Shown here: positions 15,471-23,702 of the stretch, one piece after another
Layout: every line of letters starts with the position of its first letter
Position numbering within the stretch: the stretch's first letter is position 1
Assembly (NCBI RefSeq): GCF_938023125.1
Contig: NZ_CALHDW010000006.1
Span: 1-64,000, forward strand
Origin: an uncultured Porphyromonas sp.
Lineage (GTDB): Bacteria > Bacteroidota > Bacteroidia > Bacteroidales > Porphyromonadaceae
DNA: 64,000 bases
Direction of reading: 5' to 3'
The notes under the pieces: model-generated
What the model saw: the letters and a program-made list of their open reading frames with translations, nothing else
Databases searched by the model: none
Told to the model about the DNA's origin: nothing
Position numbers and translations under genes: made by a program

Positions 15471-17741
15471 GTGAAAAGTATGGATTCTTTTAAGTTTTTA
15501 GTGCCTGCGTTTGCAGCGCTTCTTCTCGCTGCGTCTTGTACAGACCAGAAGAGAGATTTCCCCACCAATGGTGAGGAAGGCGGCGTGGCTTCTACAGACA
15601 TTTATGTCGATCAGCATGAGGCTGAGGCTATCGCTGAACAATTTATCCAAGAGAATGGAAGCCTCTCGGCCCTTCGTGCTGCAGGTTCCCAGTCGCTTCA
15701 CCTAGCCTTTACGGATCTAGGTACGGATCTTAGAGCGGGAGATGATAAGCATCCGCACTACTATGTATTCAATGTCGACACCGTAGGGTTCGTAATTGTA
15801 TCGGGTAGTGAAGCTTCTTATCCTGTCCTTGCTTATTCTAGCGAAGGAACCTTCAAGAAGGATGATATCCCTGTTAATATGCAGGATATCTTGATGGACT
15901 ATTCAAAGGGTGTTGATTACGCCTGGAAGAATGTCCCCATTACTCAGGAAGTCGTGGCTATGCGTAAAGCTGCCCTCCGTGGTGAGTTGGAAGAGCTACG
16001 TGCTAGCCGTACTGTAGGTCCTCTTCTTGGTTCTATCAGATGGAATCAGATGCCTTACTACAACGCACTCTGCCCTGTAGGCTGCCCCGTAGGTTGCGTG
16101 GCAACAGCTACATGTCAGATCATGCGTTACTGGGAGTATCCCTCTCGCGGTCAAGGTTCATATAGATCTACTGAGGATGGACGCTATGCAGATTATAACC
16201 ACGCATTGAATTGGGACAATATGCCTAAGGCTCAACTTCGTGAGCACAATAGAGACGTTGCTCAGTTCTGCTATGACGTAGCTATTGGTGTAAACATGCA
16301 GTTTGCCCGCGGTGGTAGTGGTGCTTATCAGAGTGATGTTCCACGTCTTTTGATTCAGCACTATAAATATAAAAACACAACTCGCTACGCACATAAGCGC
16401 AACTATACAGATGCTCAATGGAAAGCGCTTCTCCGTGCCGAACTTGATGCCAATCGTCCTATTCAGTATGCCGGTCACGGTAATGGCGGTGGTCACTCAT
16501 TCGTTTGCGACGGTTATGAACCTAATGGATATTTCCACTTCAATTGGGGCTGGGGTGGTTCTTCCGACGGTTGGTTCCTTCTTTCAGCAATGAATCCTGG
16601 TAGCCTTGGTGCCGGTGGTGGTGCCGGTGGGTTCAATTACAATCACAATGTTGTAATTGGTATTGAACCTGACGGCCGTGTAAACCCCAATCCTGTGGAT
16701 CCCGATCCAGTAGATCCCGGTGTAGGTGGTGATTATCCCAAGAGCTCAGGTCGCTACTATCGCGCAACCTATATCCGCAACGTTAGTTTGGGTTCTCTAA
16801 GCAATACTACAAGTGGTGACGGTTACCGCTACTTCAGCACATCTCGTCTCAACCTTACAGCAGGTGCTCAGTATACACTCTCTCTTACTCCAGGTTTCTC
16901 ATCTTCTTCATACCCCGAATACTGGTGTGTTTGGATTGACCTCAATGGCGACAAGAGCTTCTCAGACAGCGAAATTATCGCTTACGGTACGACAAGCGGT
17001 TATAACCCATTGGTTAAAACGGTTACTATCCCCACCTGCGATCGTTGCGTAACTGGCGAAACTCGTATGCGTGTAAGCATGAAGTGGGGTGGATATCCAA
17101 AGAGTGACGAAAACTTTGAATATGGTGAAGTTGAAGATTACAAGGTTGTAATTGGGAAGACAAACCCCAATCCCAACCCTAATCCTAATCCAAAACCCAA
17201 TCCTGTTAACCCCGTGAATCCTGTGAATCCGGTAAACCCCGTTAACCCGGTAAATCCTGATCCAGTAAATCCGAATCCTGACCCAGTAAATCCTGGTAAT
17301 CAAGACTATCCTATCTCCTACGCCAGATCTACCGCTTACACCTACATCAGACTTGTAGAAATCGGCGATATGAGCAATACTTCTTCTGCTCAAACTAGGG
17401 GCTATGCAGATTACAGCAAGGATAGCAGCCGCAATATCACGATTGATAAGGCAGCTTGGCCTAAAGTTACCCTTGGTACCGGATATAATGTAAATAGAAG
17501 CTACTGGTGCTACTGGCGTGTCTGGATCGACATGAACAAGGATGGTAAGTTCTCTGAAAACGAAAAGATGCTCGAATCTCGTGGTTTCAAATACGTTTTC
17601 TCAACACTTCGTATACCTGCAACACTTAACAGAGGTAGCTATCGTGTACGCGTAAGTATGTCAGCTGACGGTGCTTACCCTGCTCCTGATGGCATCTTCA
17701 ATAACGGTGAAGTAGAAGATTATACTTTAGTAGTTCGTTGA
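15471..17741 (+). CDS. C10-family (streptopain-like) cysteine protease, lipoprotein with two GEVED domains
   Basis: This 756-residue protein should be a surface protease related to streptopain and Porphyromonas PrtT. A lipobox (LAASC, Cys23) lies at the N-terminus. Residues 40-175 are the Spi/C10 propeptide. The protease domain (about 185-400) has catalytic Cys209 in PVGCVATATCQIMRYW and His342 in GGGHSFVCDGY, followed by HFNWGWGG. Two GEVED-type beta domains follow (about 420-565 and 620-756, each ending in a GEVEDY motif), joined by a Pro-Asn-Val repeat linker. The start is GTG 15471 or ATG 15480; both keep the signal. No strong promoter is visible, so it may be read through from the CDC-like gene. 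Confidence 0.92.
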   Translation: MKSMDSFKFLVPAFAALLLAASCTDQKRDFPTNGEEGGVASTDIYVDQHEAEAIAEQFIQENGSLSALRAAGSQSLHLAFTDLGTDLRAGDDKHPHYYVFNVDTVGFVIVSGSEASYPVLAYSSEGTFKKDDIPVNMQDILMDYSKGVDYAWKNVPITQEVVAMRKAALRGELEELRASRTVGPLLGSIRWNQMPYYNALCPVGCPVGCVATATCQIMRYWEYPSRGQGSYRSTEDGRYADYNHALNWDNMPKAQLREHNRDVAQFCYDVAIGVNMQFARGGSGAYQSDVPRLLIQHYKYKNTTRYAHKRNYTDAQWKALLRAELDANRPIQYAGHGNGGGHSFVCDGYEPNGYFHFNWGWGGSSDGWFLLSAMNPGSLGAGGGAGGFNYNHNVVIGIEPDGRVNPNPVDPDPVDPGVGGDYPKSSGRYYRATYIRNVSLGSLSNTTSGDGYRYFSTSRLNLTAGAQYTLSLTPGFSSSSYPEYWCVWIDLNGDKSFSDSEIIAYGTTSGYNPLVKTVTIPTCDRCVTGETRMRVSMKWGGYPKSDENFEYGEVEDYKVVIGKTNPNPNPNPNPKPNPVNPVNPVNPVNPVNPVNPDPVNPNPDPVNPGNQDYPISYARSTAYTYIRLVEIGDMSNTSSAQTRGYADYSKDSSRNITIDKAAWPKVTLGTGYNVNRSYWCYWRVWIDMNKDGKFSENEKMLESRGFKYVFSTLRIPATLNRGSYRVRVSMSADGAYPAPDGIFNNGEVEDYTLVVR
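17164..17299 (+). repeat. Pro-Asn repeat linker inside the C10 protease gene
   Basis: Short degenerate repeats encode Asn-Pro and Val-Asn-Pro units between the two GEVED domains. Codons vary between copies, so the peptide rather than the DNA repeat appears to be maintained. The length could vary between strains. Confidence 0.75.
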
Positions 17742-17774
17742 TAAGTAGCGAGAGAGTCTTTCTCTCAAGAAGAG

Positions 17775-17822
17775 AAGGGTGTCATACGTCCCATAGGGGA
17801 GGTGTGACACCTTTCTTATTTT
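17775..17822 (+). terminator. Terminator after the C10 protease gene
   Basis: GGTGTCA (17778-17784) pairs with TGACACC (17805-17811), extended by A/T pairs, and a T-rich tail (TTTCTTATTTT) follows. Confidence 0.75.
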
Positions 17823-17914
17823 AGGAAGTGTGTGCAAGGGTAGGGCTTGATTATGTAGTTTTGGATCCTTTCTTCGGCAATGAGGGCTGGATGCATTGCC
17901 TGTGAGGGCATTAC

Positions 17915-17944
17915 TTTGTAGCCGCAAACTATTTACTACCTTTG
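17915..17944 (+). promoter_or_regulatory. Promoter of porX, start codon only 6 bases downstream
   Basis: TTTG (17915-17918), 18 bases and TACCTTTG (17937-17944) form a good promoter. The ATG at 17951 begins 6 bases after the minus-7 box, so the transcript would be leaderless or nearly so. Confidence 0.6.
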
Positions 17945-17950
17945 TGCTGT

Positions 17951-19504
17951 ATGTCCACAGCAGTAAGACAATATAGGATCCTTTGGGTCGATGATGAGAT
18001 TGACCTTCTCAAGCCCCATATTCTTTTCCTTGAGAAAAAGGGGTATAGTGTAGCGGCTGCGCTCAGTGGTAGCGACGCTTTGGAGATGTTGGCTCAGGAG
18101 CCTTACGATCTCGTTTTCTTAGATGAAAATATGCCGGGTCTTTCGGGGCTCGAGACGCTTGATGCGTTGCGTTCGCAGTATCCTTCGCTCCCTGTGGTAA
18201 TGGTTACGAAGAGCGAAGAGGAGCAACTGATGAACCAGGCGATTGCCGGTAATACAGTCGACTTTTTGATTAAACCGGTGAATCCGAATCAGCTTCTGCT
18301 CACGCTCAAAAAAACGCTTCAGCGCAATGATATTATAGGAGAGGCTACGGTGGCTGACTACCAAAGGGCGTTCCGCGAAACCTCTATGCAGCTCATGCAG
18401 CGCATGGAGCTTGAGGATTGGAAAACGCTCTATCGCCAGCTTGCTGAGCGGAGTCTGCTTGTGGAGGAGCACCCCGAGCTTGCCGAGATGCACGCCTTGC
18501 AGTGCCGTGAGGCTCAACTCCAGTTCGGTCGCTTCGTACGCGACCACTACAAGGGGTGGATAACGCCCTCTGCTGGGTCTCCTCTGATGAGCCATAATCT
18601 CTTCTCTAAGCGTGTCTTTCCCCTTCTCGATGCCGGAGAAAAGCTCTTTTTCGTACTCATTGATAACTTCCGTTACGACCAGTGGTTGGCGGTGAAAGAT
18701 CTGCTGAGCGATCTTTTCTATTTCGAAGAAGATCTCTACGTTTCTATCCTCCCCACGGCCACACAATATGCTCGCAATGCCATCTTTTCGGGCTTGATGC
18801 CGGCTGATATCGCCCGCCTTTTCCCGGACTTGTGGGTGGACGAAGAGAGCGAAGAGGGGAAAAATGTAAACGAAGCACCCTTGATTGCTAGTCTGATAGA
18901 GCGTTATCGTAAGCCCTACACCTTCTCATATAACAAGGTGCACGAGACCAAGTATGGAGAGAAACTCCTCTCTACGATGGATAATCTCTCTCGCCACCCC
19001 CTTAACGTCGTGGTGCTAAACTTTGTAGACATGCTCTCCCATGCTCGTACCGAGAGCAAGATGATCCGAGAGCTAGCAGGCAACGAAGCCGCCTATCGCT
19101 CCCTGACGCGTAGTTGGTTCCGTCACTCTACTACCTATCGACTTTTCCAAAAGATGAAAGAGATGGGGTACAAGGTTTTGCTTACGACCGACCATGGTAC
19201 CATACGCGTACAGAACCCTGTAAAAGTGGTAGGAGACCGTAATACGAGTACCAATCTCCGCTACAAGTTGGGGCGGCATCTCACCTACAATCCCAAGGAG
19301 GTTTTTGCCATGACTCGCCCCCGAGACTACGGCCTGCCCGAGGGGTCGATCACCGATAGCTTTATTTTTTGCTACGAAGATAAGTTCTTCGCTTACCCCA
19401 ATAACTACAATTACTACGTGAATTACTATCGCGATACCTTCCAGCACGGGGGGATCTCGATGGAAGAAATGCTTATCCCTTTTATCTCACTACAGCCTAA
19501 ATGA
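17951..19504 (+). CDS. porX: PorX, response regulator/PglZ protein of the type IX secretion system
   Basis: PorX couples a two-component signal from PorY to expression and function of the T9SS. With the ATG at 17951 the product has 517 residues. Residues 8-125 are a receiver domain with Asp14/Asp15, phospho-acceptor Asp58 in VFLDENMPG and a conserved Lys in MVTKSEEE. A helical linker follows, then an alkaline-phosphatase-like PglZ domain from about residue 210 with metal-site segments LIDNFRYDQW and LLTTDHGT. Asp58 is the same position as in Porphyromonas gingivalis PorX, which supports this start over the upstream TTG. The stop overlaps the tsaE start (ATGA). Confidence 0.94.
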   Translation: MSTAVRQYRILWVDDEIDLLKPHILFLEKKGYSVAAALSGSDALEMLAQEPYDLVFLDENMPGLSGLETLDALRSQYPSLPVVMVTKSEEEQLMNQAIAGNTVDFLIKPVNPNQLLLTLKKTLQRNDIIGEATVADYQRAFRETSMQLMQRMELEDWKTLYRQLAERSLLVEEHPELAEMHALQCREAQLQFGRFVRDHYKGWITPSAGSPLMSHNLFSKRVFPLLDAGEKLFFVLIDNFRYDQWLAVKDLLSDLFYFEEDLYVSILPTATQYARNAIFSGLMPADIARLFPDLWVDEESEEGKNVNEAPLIASLIERYRKPYTFSYNKVHETKYGEKLLSTMDNLSRHPLNVVVLNFVDMLSHARTESKMIRELAGNEAAYRSLTRSWFRHSTTYRLFQKMKEMGYKVLLTTDHGTIRVQNPVKVVGDRNTSTNLRYKLGRHLTYNPKEVFAMTRPRDYGLPEGSITDSFIFCYEDKFFAYPNNYNYYVNYYRDTFQHGGISMEEMLIPFISLQPK

Positions 19505-19923
19505 TTACCCTTACAATATCGTCACTGGAGGACTTGCGCTCCACGGCTCGTACCCTGCTTGATCTTACCGAGGGAAGGCGTGTTTTTGCTTTTTATGCTC
19601 CGATGGGTACGGGTAAAACCACCTTTATTACCGCTCTTTGTGAGGAGCTGGGGGTAGAGGATGTGATGAATAGCCCTACGTTTGCCATCGTAAACGAATA
19701 TGCCATCCCCTCCCGAGAAGAGGTGGCTTTTCATATGGATTGCTACCGCTTGGAGACCCTCGAAGATGCCCTTAATGTGGGCTTCTCGGATTATCTGTCA
19801 AGCGGATCCTACTGCTTTGTAGAGTGGCCCGAGATAATCGAAGGCCTATTGCCCGAGGATACCGTGCGTCTAGAGATGTACGAGCGTGCCGATGGTGCGC
19901 GAGTCGTCACGTGTGAATTATAA
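19501..19923 (+). CDS. tsaE: tRNA threonylcarbamoyladenosine biosynthesis ATPase TsaE
   Basis: TsaE is the ATPase that works with TsaB and TsaD in forming t6A at position 37 of ANN-decoding tRNAs. The 140-residue product has a Walker A motif (APMGTGKTTF, residues 33-42), the family motif NSPTFAIVNEY, and MDCYRLE with a catalytic-site Asp. FVEWPE near residue 110 is another signature. It overlaps the porX stop by 4 bases, so it is translationally coupled to porX. The length is normal. Confidence 0.93.
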   Translation: MITLTISSLEDLRSTARTLLDLTEGRRVFAFYAPMGTGKTTFITALCEELGVEDVMNSPTFAIVNEYAIPSREEVAFHMDCYRLETLEDALNVGFSDYLSSGSYCFVEWPEIIEGLLPEDTVRLEMYERADGARVVTCEL

Positions 19924-19942
19924 TCCTAAATATCCTGATAGC

Positions 19943-20536
19943 ATGGACGCCATTGATATCGAGCGATTGAACGCAGCCCCTCATCTTCGCCACGGATCTA
20001 TAGAGGTGATCTGTGGATCTATGTTTAGTGGTAAAACGGAGGAGCTGATGCGTCGTTTGCGTCGTGCGGCTATTGCTAAGATGAAAGTAGAGGTCTACAA
20101 ACCTGCTACTGATATACGTTACGACCAGGAGAAGGTAGTATCTCATGATGCCAATGCGATGGAGTCTACCCCGCTGGAGAATGCACAAATGATCCTTCTC
20201 TACGCCTCGGATGCCGATGTGGTGGGCATAGACGAGGCTCAGTTTTTCGACGAAGCGTTGGTATATGTGGTGAGCGAGCTGGCCGATAGCGGCAAACGTG
20301 TGATTATTGCAGGGCTGGATATGGACTTCCGTCGCAACCCATTTGGCCCCATGCCGCAGCTAATGGCTCTTGCCGACTCGGTGTCCAAAGTACATGCCGT
20401 CTGCATGGATTGCGGTCTCCCTGCCAATTATTCCTACCGCTTGTCTAGCGACGACAGAACCGTGCTCTTGGGTGAGTTGGACGAGTACCGCCCCCTATGC
20501 CGAGAGTGCTATCACCGGAGGCATCACAAGAGATAG
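19943..20536 (+). CDS. tdk: Thymidine kinase
   Basis: The enzyme phosphorylates thymidine in the salvage pathway. I chose the ATG at 19943 (MDAIDIERLN), giving 197 residues; the earlier start would overlap tsaE. The P-loop GSMFSGKTEEL is at residues 25-35, the Walker B segment is VGIDEAQFF, and two CxxC pairs (CMDCG and CRECY) form the zinc site of the lasso domain. The type II TK architecture is complete. It lies 19 bases after tsaE and 39 bases before rbfA. Confidence 0.95.
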   Translation: MDAIDIERLNAAPHLRHGSIEVICGSMFSGKTEELMRRLRRAAIAKMKVEVYKPATDIRYDQEKVVSHDANAMESTPLENAQMILLYASDADVVGIDEAQFFDEALVYVVSELADSGKRVIIAGLDMDFRRNPFGPMPQLMALADSVSKVHAVCMDCGLPANYSYRLSSDDRTVLLGELDEYRPLCRECYHRRHHKR

Positions 20537-20575
20537 CACTCCTTATTCCTCAATTGATAGAGCAATATAGATACA

Positions 20576-20911
20576 ATGAACGATAGAAGAATCAGTAAAA
20601 TAGCCCGCCTTGTGCAGAAGGCTCTTGGCGAGATTTTCCAGAGACAGACACAGACAATGCCCGGAGTGATCGTTAGTGTGACGCGTGTAGCCCCTAGCCC
20701 CGATCTCTCTTTTTGCAAGGTTTATCTCAGCATATTCCCCTCTGAGCGTGCGGAGGAGATCATCACTGCAACCCAACGCAATGCGGCGCAAGTGCGTTAT
20801 GCGCTGGGTGTTGAGCTCAAGTCGCAGCTTCGTGTAATACCCGAACTTGTCTTTATCGTAGACGATACGCTCGACTACTTAGATAATATCGATCGCCTTT
20901 TGGCCAAGTAG
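20576..20911 (+). CDS. rbfA: Ribosome-binding factor A
   Basis: RbfA binds the 30S subunit and assists maturation of the 16S rRNA 5' end. The 111-residue product shows the KH-type fold signature (ISKIARLVQKALGEIFQR at the start, VTRVAPSPDLSFCKVYLS in the middle, IPELVFIVDDTLDY near the end). The size is normal. The next gene, a LolE-like permease, starts 17 bases later. Confidence 0.93.
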   Translation: MNDRRISKIARLVQKALGEIFQRQTQTMPGVIVSVTRVAPSPDLSFCKVYLSIFPSERAEEIITATQRNAAQVRYALGVELKSQLRVIPELVFIVDDTLDYLDNIDRLLAK

Positions 20912-20928
20912 TCTCCCCCCTCTCTAGC

Positions 20929-22155
20929 ATGTCTCCCAGGTCGCTTGCTTTCTCTATTGCCAGGCGTTACTTTGCACAACGGAAGCGGTTTCATGCCGTG
21001 CAGGTTGTCTCCGTTATTAGTTCGGTAGCGGTGGGAGTCGTTGTAATGGCGGTGGTGGCTATCCTCTCGATTTACAACGGATACGAAGAGGTATTGCTTA
21101 CGTCGGTAAGTCATCTCGATGCACCCCTCAAGGTAGAGCGAGTTGATAAGGCTCCCTTCGATGCCCAAGAAAGTAGAATTGCCAGGCTGAAAAGTTTGCC
21201 GGAGATAGCTGCTTCTTCCCGACTTATTGAGGGAGAAGGGATTGTTCGTAGCTCTTCTGTTTATGCTGCGGCGCACCTCTTGGGGCTGGAGTCTTCCTAT
21301 TCTCGTTCGTTGGCATTGGATAGTCTGATGCTGGAAGGTAGTCTGACGGCTCTCTCCGGTGAGTACACACTCGGGGGCGATCTCTACCAGACTCTTTTCT
21401 CTTTTGGGCAGACCTCTAGCCTTATGCGCACGGTTTCTCTATACGTACCCAAGCGTAGAGGCTATATCAATCCCTTACTCCCTCAGACGGCTTTCCGCAC
21501 GACGCAGGGCAAAGCCCCCTCTGTGCTTTCTGCCAAAGAGGAGAAATACGATCGTACACTCTTCTTGTCCGTAGAAGAATTAGGCTCCCTGCTCGATCTC
21601 CCTAAGGGCTATGTACATGCTCTTGCCCTCTTTCCTGCGAAGGGCGTTTCTCCTAAAACCCTCAAAGAATCCCTGCAAAAAGAGTTGGGGGCTGAGTGGC
21701 GTGTTCTAGATAGACGAGACCAACAACCCCATCTTTTGAAGCTCGTTGCCATAGAGAAGTGGATGACTTTCTTTATCCTCTTTTTCGTCCTTCTTCTAGC
21801 CGCCTTCAATGTGATTTGCTCCTCTTCGATGCTGATTATCGAGAAGCGTCACGATGTGGAGATTTATGCCGCCTTGGGAGCTCGCCCTCAGTTGATACGC
21901 TCCATTTTCCTTTGGCAGGGCCTATTGGTTACCCTGGTAGGGGCTTTGGGCGGATTTTTGCTAGGGATGCTGCTTGTGTGGTTGCAGGCGCAATTTGGTT
22001 GGCTTACCTTTGGCGAGGGGGTGTATCGCCAGCCCTATCCCGTGGCTGTTCGGTGGCTTGACCTCTTGACTCTTGCCGCCACTATTGCCTTGGTGGGATA
22101 CCTTTCGGCCTTCTATCCCGTGCGTCGTCTCTTGCGTAGCCCTCAGTCTCATTGA
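20929..22155 (+). CDS. LolE/FtsX-family ABC transporter permease
   Basis: The 408-residue protein has an N-terminal membrane segment (about residues 25-48, with SVAVGVVVMAVVAILSIYNG), a periplasmic MacB-like domain, and three C-terminal membrane segments (about 283-305, 325-350 and 370-395) of the FtsX type. The motif EKRHDVEIYAALGARPQLI is typical of LolC/E permeases that extract lipoproteins from the inner membrane. No ATPase gene is adjacent, but a LolD-type ATPase is encoded at 47696-48427 and could be the partner. Assignment to the Lol system is likely but not proven. Confidence 0.85.
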   Translation: MSPRSLAFSIARRYFAQRKRFHAVQVVSVISSVAVGVVVMAVVAILSIYNGYEEVLLTSVSHLDAPLKVERVDKAPFDAQESRIARLKSLPEIAASSRLIEGEGIVRSSSVYAAAHLLGLESSYSRSLALDSLMLEGSLTALSGEYTLGGDLYQTLFSFGQTSSLMRTVSLYVPKRRGYINPLLPQTAFRTTQGKAPSVLSAKEEKYDRTLFLSVEELGSLLDLPKGYVHALALFPAKGVSPKTLKESLQKELGAEWRVLDRRDQQPHLLKLVAIEKWMTFFILFFVLLLAAFNVICSSSMLIIEKRHDVEIYAALGARPQLIRSIFLWQGLLVTLVGALGGFLLGMLLVWLQAQFGWLTFGEGVYRQPYPVAVRWLDLLTLAATIALVGYLSAFYPVRRLLRSPQSH

Positions 22156-22180
22156 TTCATTCTCGTATCTCTTTACCTCT

Positions 22181-22756
22181 ATGTCCAAAACAATTTCTTT
22201 GTCGCAAATGCGTGAGCAGAATCCCGCTGAGTACCTCATTTATATGTGGTATTTGGAGTCTTTGGTGCGGGCTATGCCTCGGCAAGAAGATTTTGATAGC
22301 TTTCTCTCGAGGTCGCCGGAGCAGTTGCCCGTAATTGGCTCCCTCCGAGAAGTTTTACCTCCCCTTCGTAAAGAGATGCTCGTAGAGGGTATTATGGAGC
22401 AACCCAATAAGCACACGGCCTCTCTTACCTCCCTACTTCAGGAGCTGGAACAGCTACATAAGCAGTTGCTCGCCGATGCAGAAGAGGAGATCTACGAAGA
22501 GCTATACACAGCGGTATTGACCGCTATTGTGGAAATCCGCAGGCGTAGTGGCGGTGTTGCCCTAGGGGAAGTAGAGGCCGCTCTTGTGGCTTTGTATGGA
22601 TACACTTTCCTCAAGCAAACCCACCAAGAGACCACAAAGGCTACTCGGGAGATCATGATGCGTATCTCCGTTTGGCTCAAAGTGTTGGGAGAAAAGTACA
22701 CCCTACAGAAATCCGAAAAATCCCCTCTTGATGGGGACGTAGCACCTCAATCTTGA
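22181..22756 (+). CDS. DUF4924 family protein
   Basis: The start at 22181 (MSKTISLSQMREQNPAEYLIYMWYLE) gives 191 residues and avoids overlap with the permease gene. It is a soluble, mostly helical protein, with the pattern of DUF4924, a family restricted to Bacteroidetes. It lies between the LolE-like gene and rfbD, one base before the latter, so it is co-transcribed. No function is known. Confidence 0.82.
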   Translation: MSKTISLSQMREQNPAEYLIYMWYLESLVRAMPRQEDFDSFLSRSPEQLPVIGSLREVLPPLRKEMLVEGIMEQPNKHTASLTSLLQELEQLHKQLLADAEEEIYEELYTAVLTAIVEIRRRSGGVALGEVEAALVALYGYTFLKQTHQETTKATREIMMRISVWLKVLGEKYTLQKSEKSPLDGDVAPQS

Positions 22757-22757
22757 A

Positions 22758-23702
22758 ATGCGAGAGGCACAACCCAAACTAGAGAAAAGGATAATACTCC
22801 TAACCGGAGCGCAAGGGCAACTCGGCCTGACCCTTCTTTTGAGAAGCCTACAGACCGAAGTCTTGCATGATATATACCCTCTCTCACGAGAGCAATTCGA
22901 CCTCGCACACCCCGAGACACTCCCTCCTGTTTTGGAGCGTTTGGCTCTCCGTTTTGAGCATTACAGAGAGATTATCCTTCTCAATGCTGCGGCGTACACA
23001 CAGGTCGATTTGGCAGAAACACACCCCAAAGAAGCTGAGGTAATCAATACCATTGCCGTGGATACCATGGCGCGGGCCTGCGCTCGATTGCAGATCCGTT
23101 TTATCCAGATTAGTACCGATTACGTATTCGATGGGGCCTACGATCAGCCCTATCCTGTGGACTATCCTCCCCATCCCATCTCGGTTTATGGGACTACAAA
23201 ATGGCATGCCGAGGAGGCCGTTGCTCGAGCTTTGCCCTTGGGCGAATATGCTATCGTGCGTACTTCGTGGCTCTACAGTCCCTACCGTCAGAATTTCTAT
23301 CGCACGATGTGGCGCCTAGCGCATGAGCGGAGCGAATTGCGGGTTGTAGCCGATCAGATAGGAGCTCCGAGTAGCACGGAGTCTGTGGCAGAGCAATTGT
23401 TTCTTCTTTGCTCACGTAGAGAGGCTTTGCCTCCCGTCTTGCACTTTGTCAATAGGGGTGATACCTCTTGGTATGGCTTCGCCCAAGCGATTGTGGAAAA
23501 AGCGGGTCGCTCGCACTTTTGTAGGGTACACCCCATTACAACCGAGGAGTACCCAACGGCAGCTCATCGCCCTCGCAATTCGCGTCTTGAGGTGAGTTGT
23601 CTCGACCCGAATACCCCTCTCTGTAGTTGGCAAGAGGCTCTTCGCCTTTGTCCTCCACCCTCAGATCCCCCTTCCATCCCTAGTCTTAAGCAAAAGAAGT
23701 GA
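22758..23702 (+). CDS. rfbD: dTDP-4-dehydrorhamnose reductase (RfbD/RmlD family)
   Basis: The 314-residue SDR enzyme makes dTDP-L-rhamnose from the 4-keto precursor for surface polysaccharide. The NAD(P)-binding motif is LLTGAQGQLG (about residues 14-23), and the catalytic Tyr-Lys pair is in VYGTTKWHAEE. STDYVFDG and RTSWLYSP are family signatures. rfbA, rfbB and rfbC are not in the window. The stop overlaps the start of the MATE gene by 4 bases. Confidence 0.9.
   Translation: MREAQPKLEKRIILLTGAQGQLGLTLLLRSLQTEVLHDIYPLSREQFDLAHPETLPPVLERLALRFEHYREIILLNAAAYTQVDLAETHPKEAEVINTIAVDTMARACARLQIRFIQISTDYVFDGAYDQPYPVDYPPHPISVYGTTKWHAEEAVARALPLGEYAIVRTSWLYSPYRQNFYRTMWRLAHERSELRVVADQIGAPSSTESVAEQLFLLCSRREALPPVLHFVNRGDTSWYGFAQAIVEKAGRSHFCRVHPITTEEYPTAAHRPRNSRLEVSCLDPNTPLCSWQEALRLCPPPSDPPSIPSLKQKK

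Noticed and set aside
17164..17299. Direct repeats mistaken for a CRISPR-like or minisatellite array
   Set aside because: Units are 6-9 bases, in frame, and encode a Pro-Asn linker; there are no spacers.
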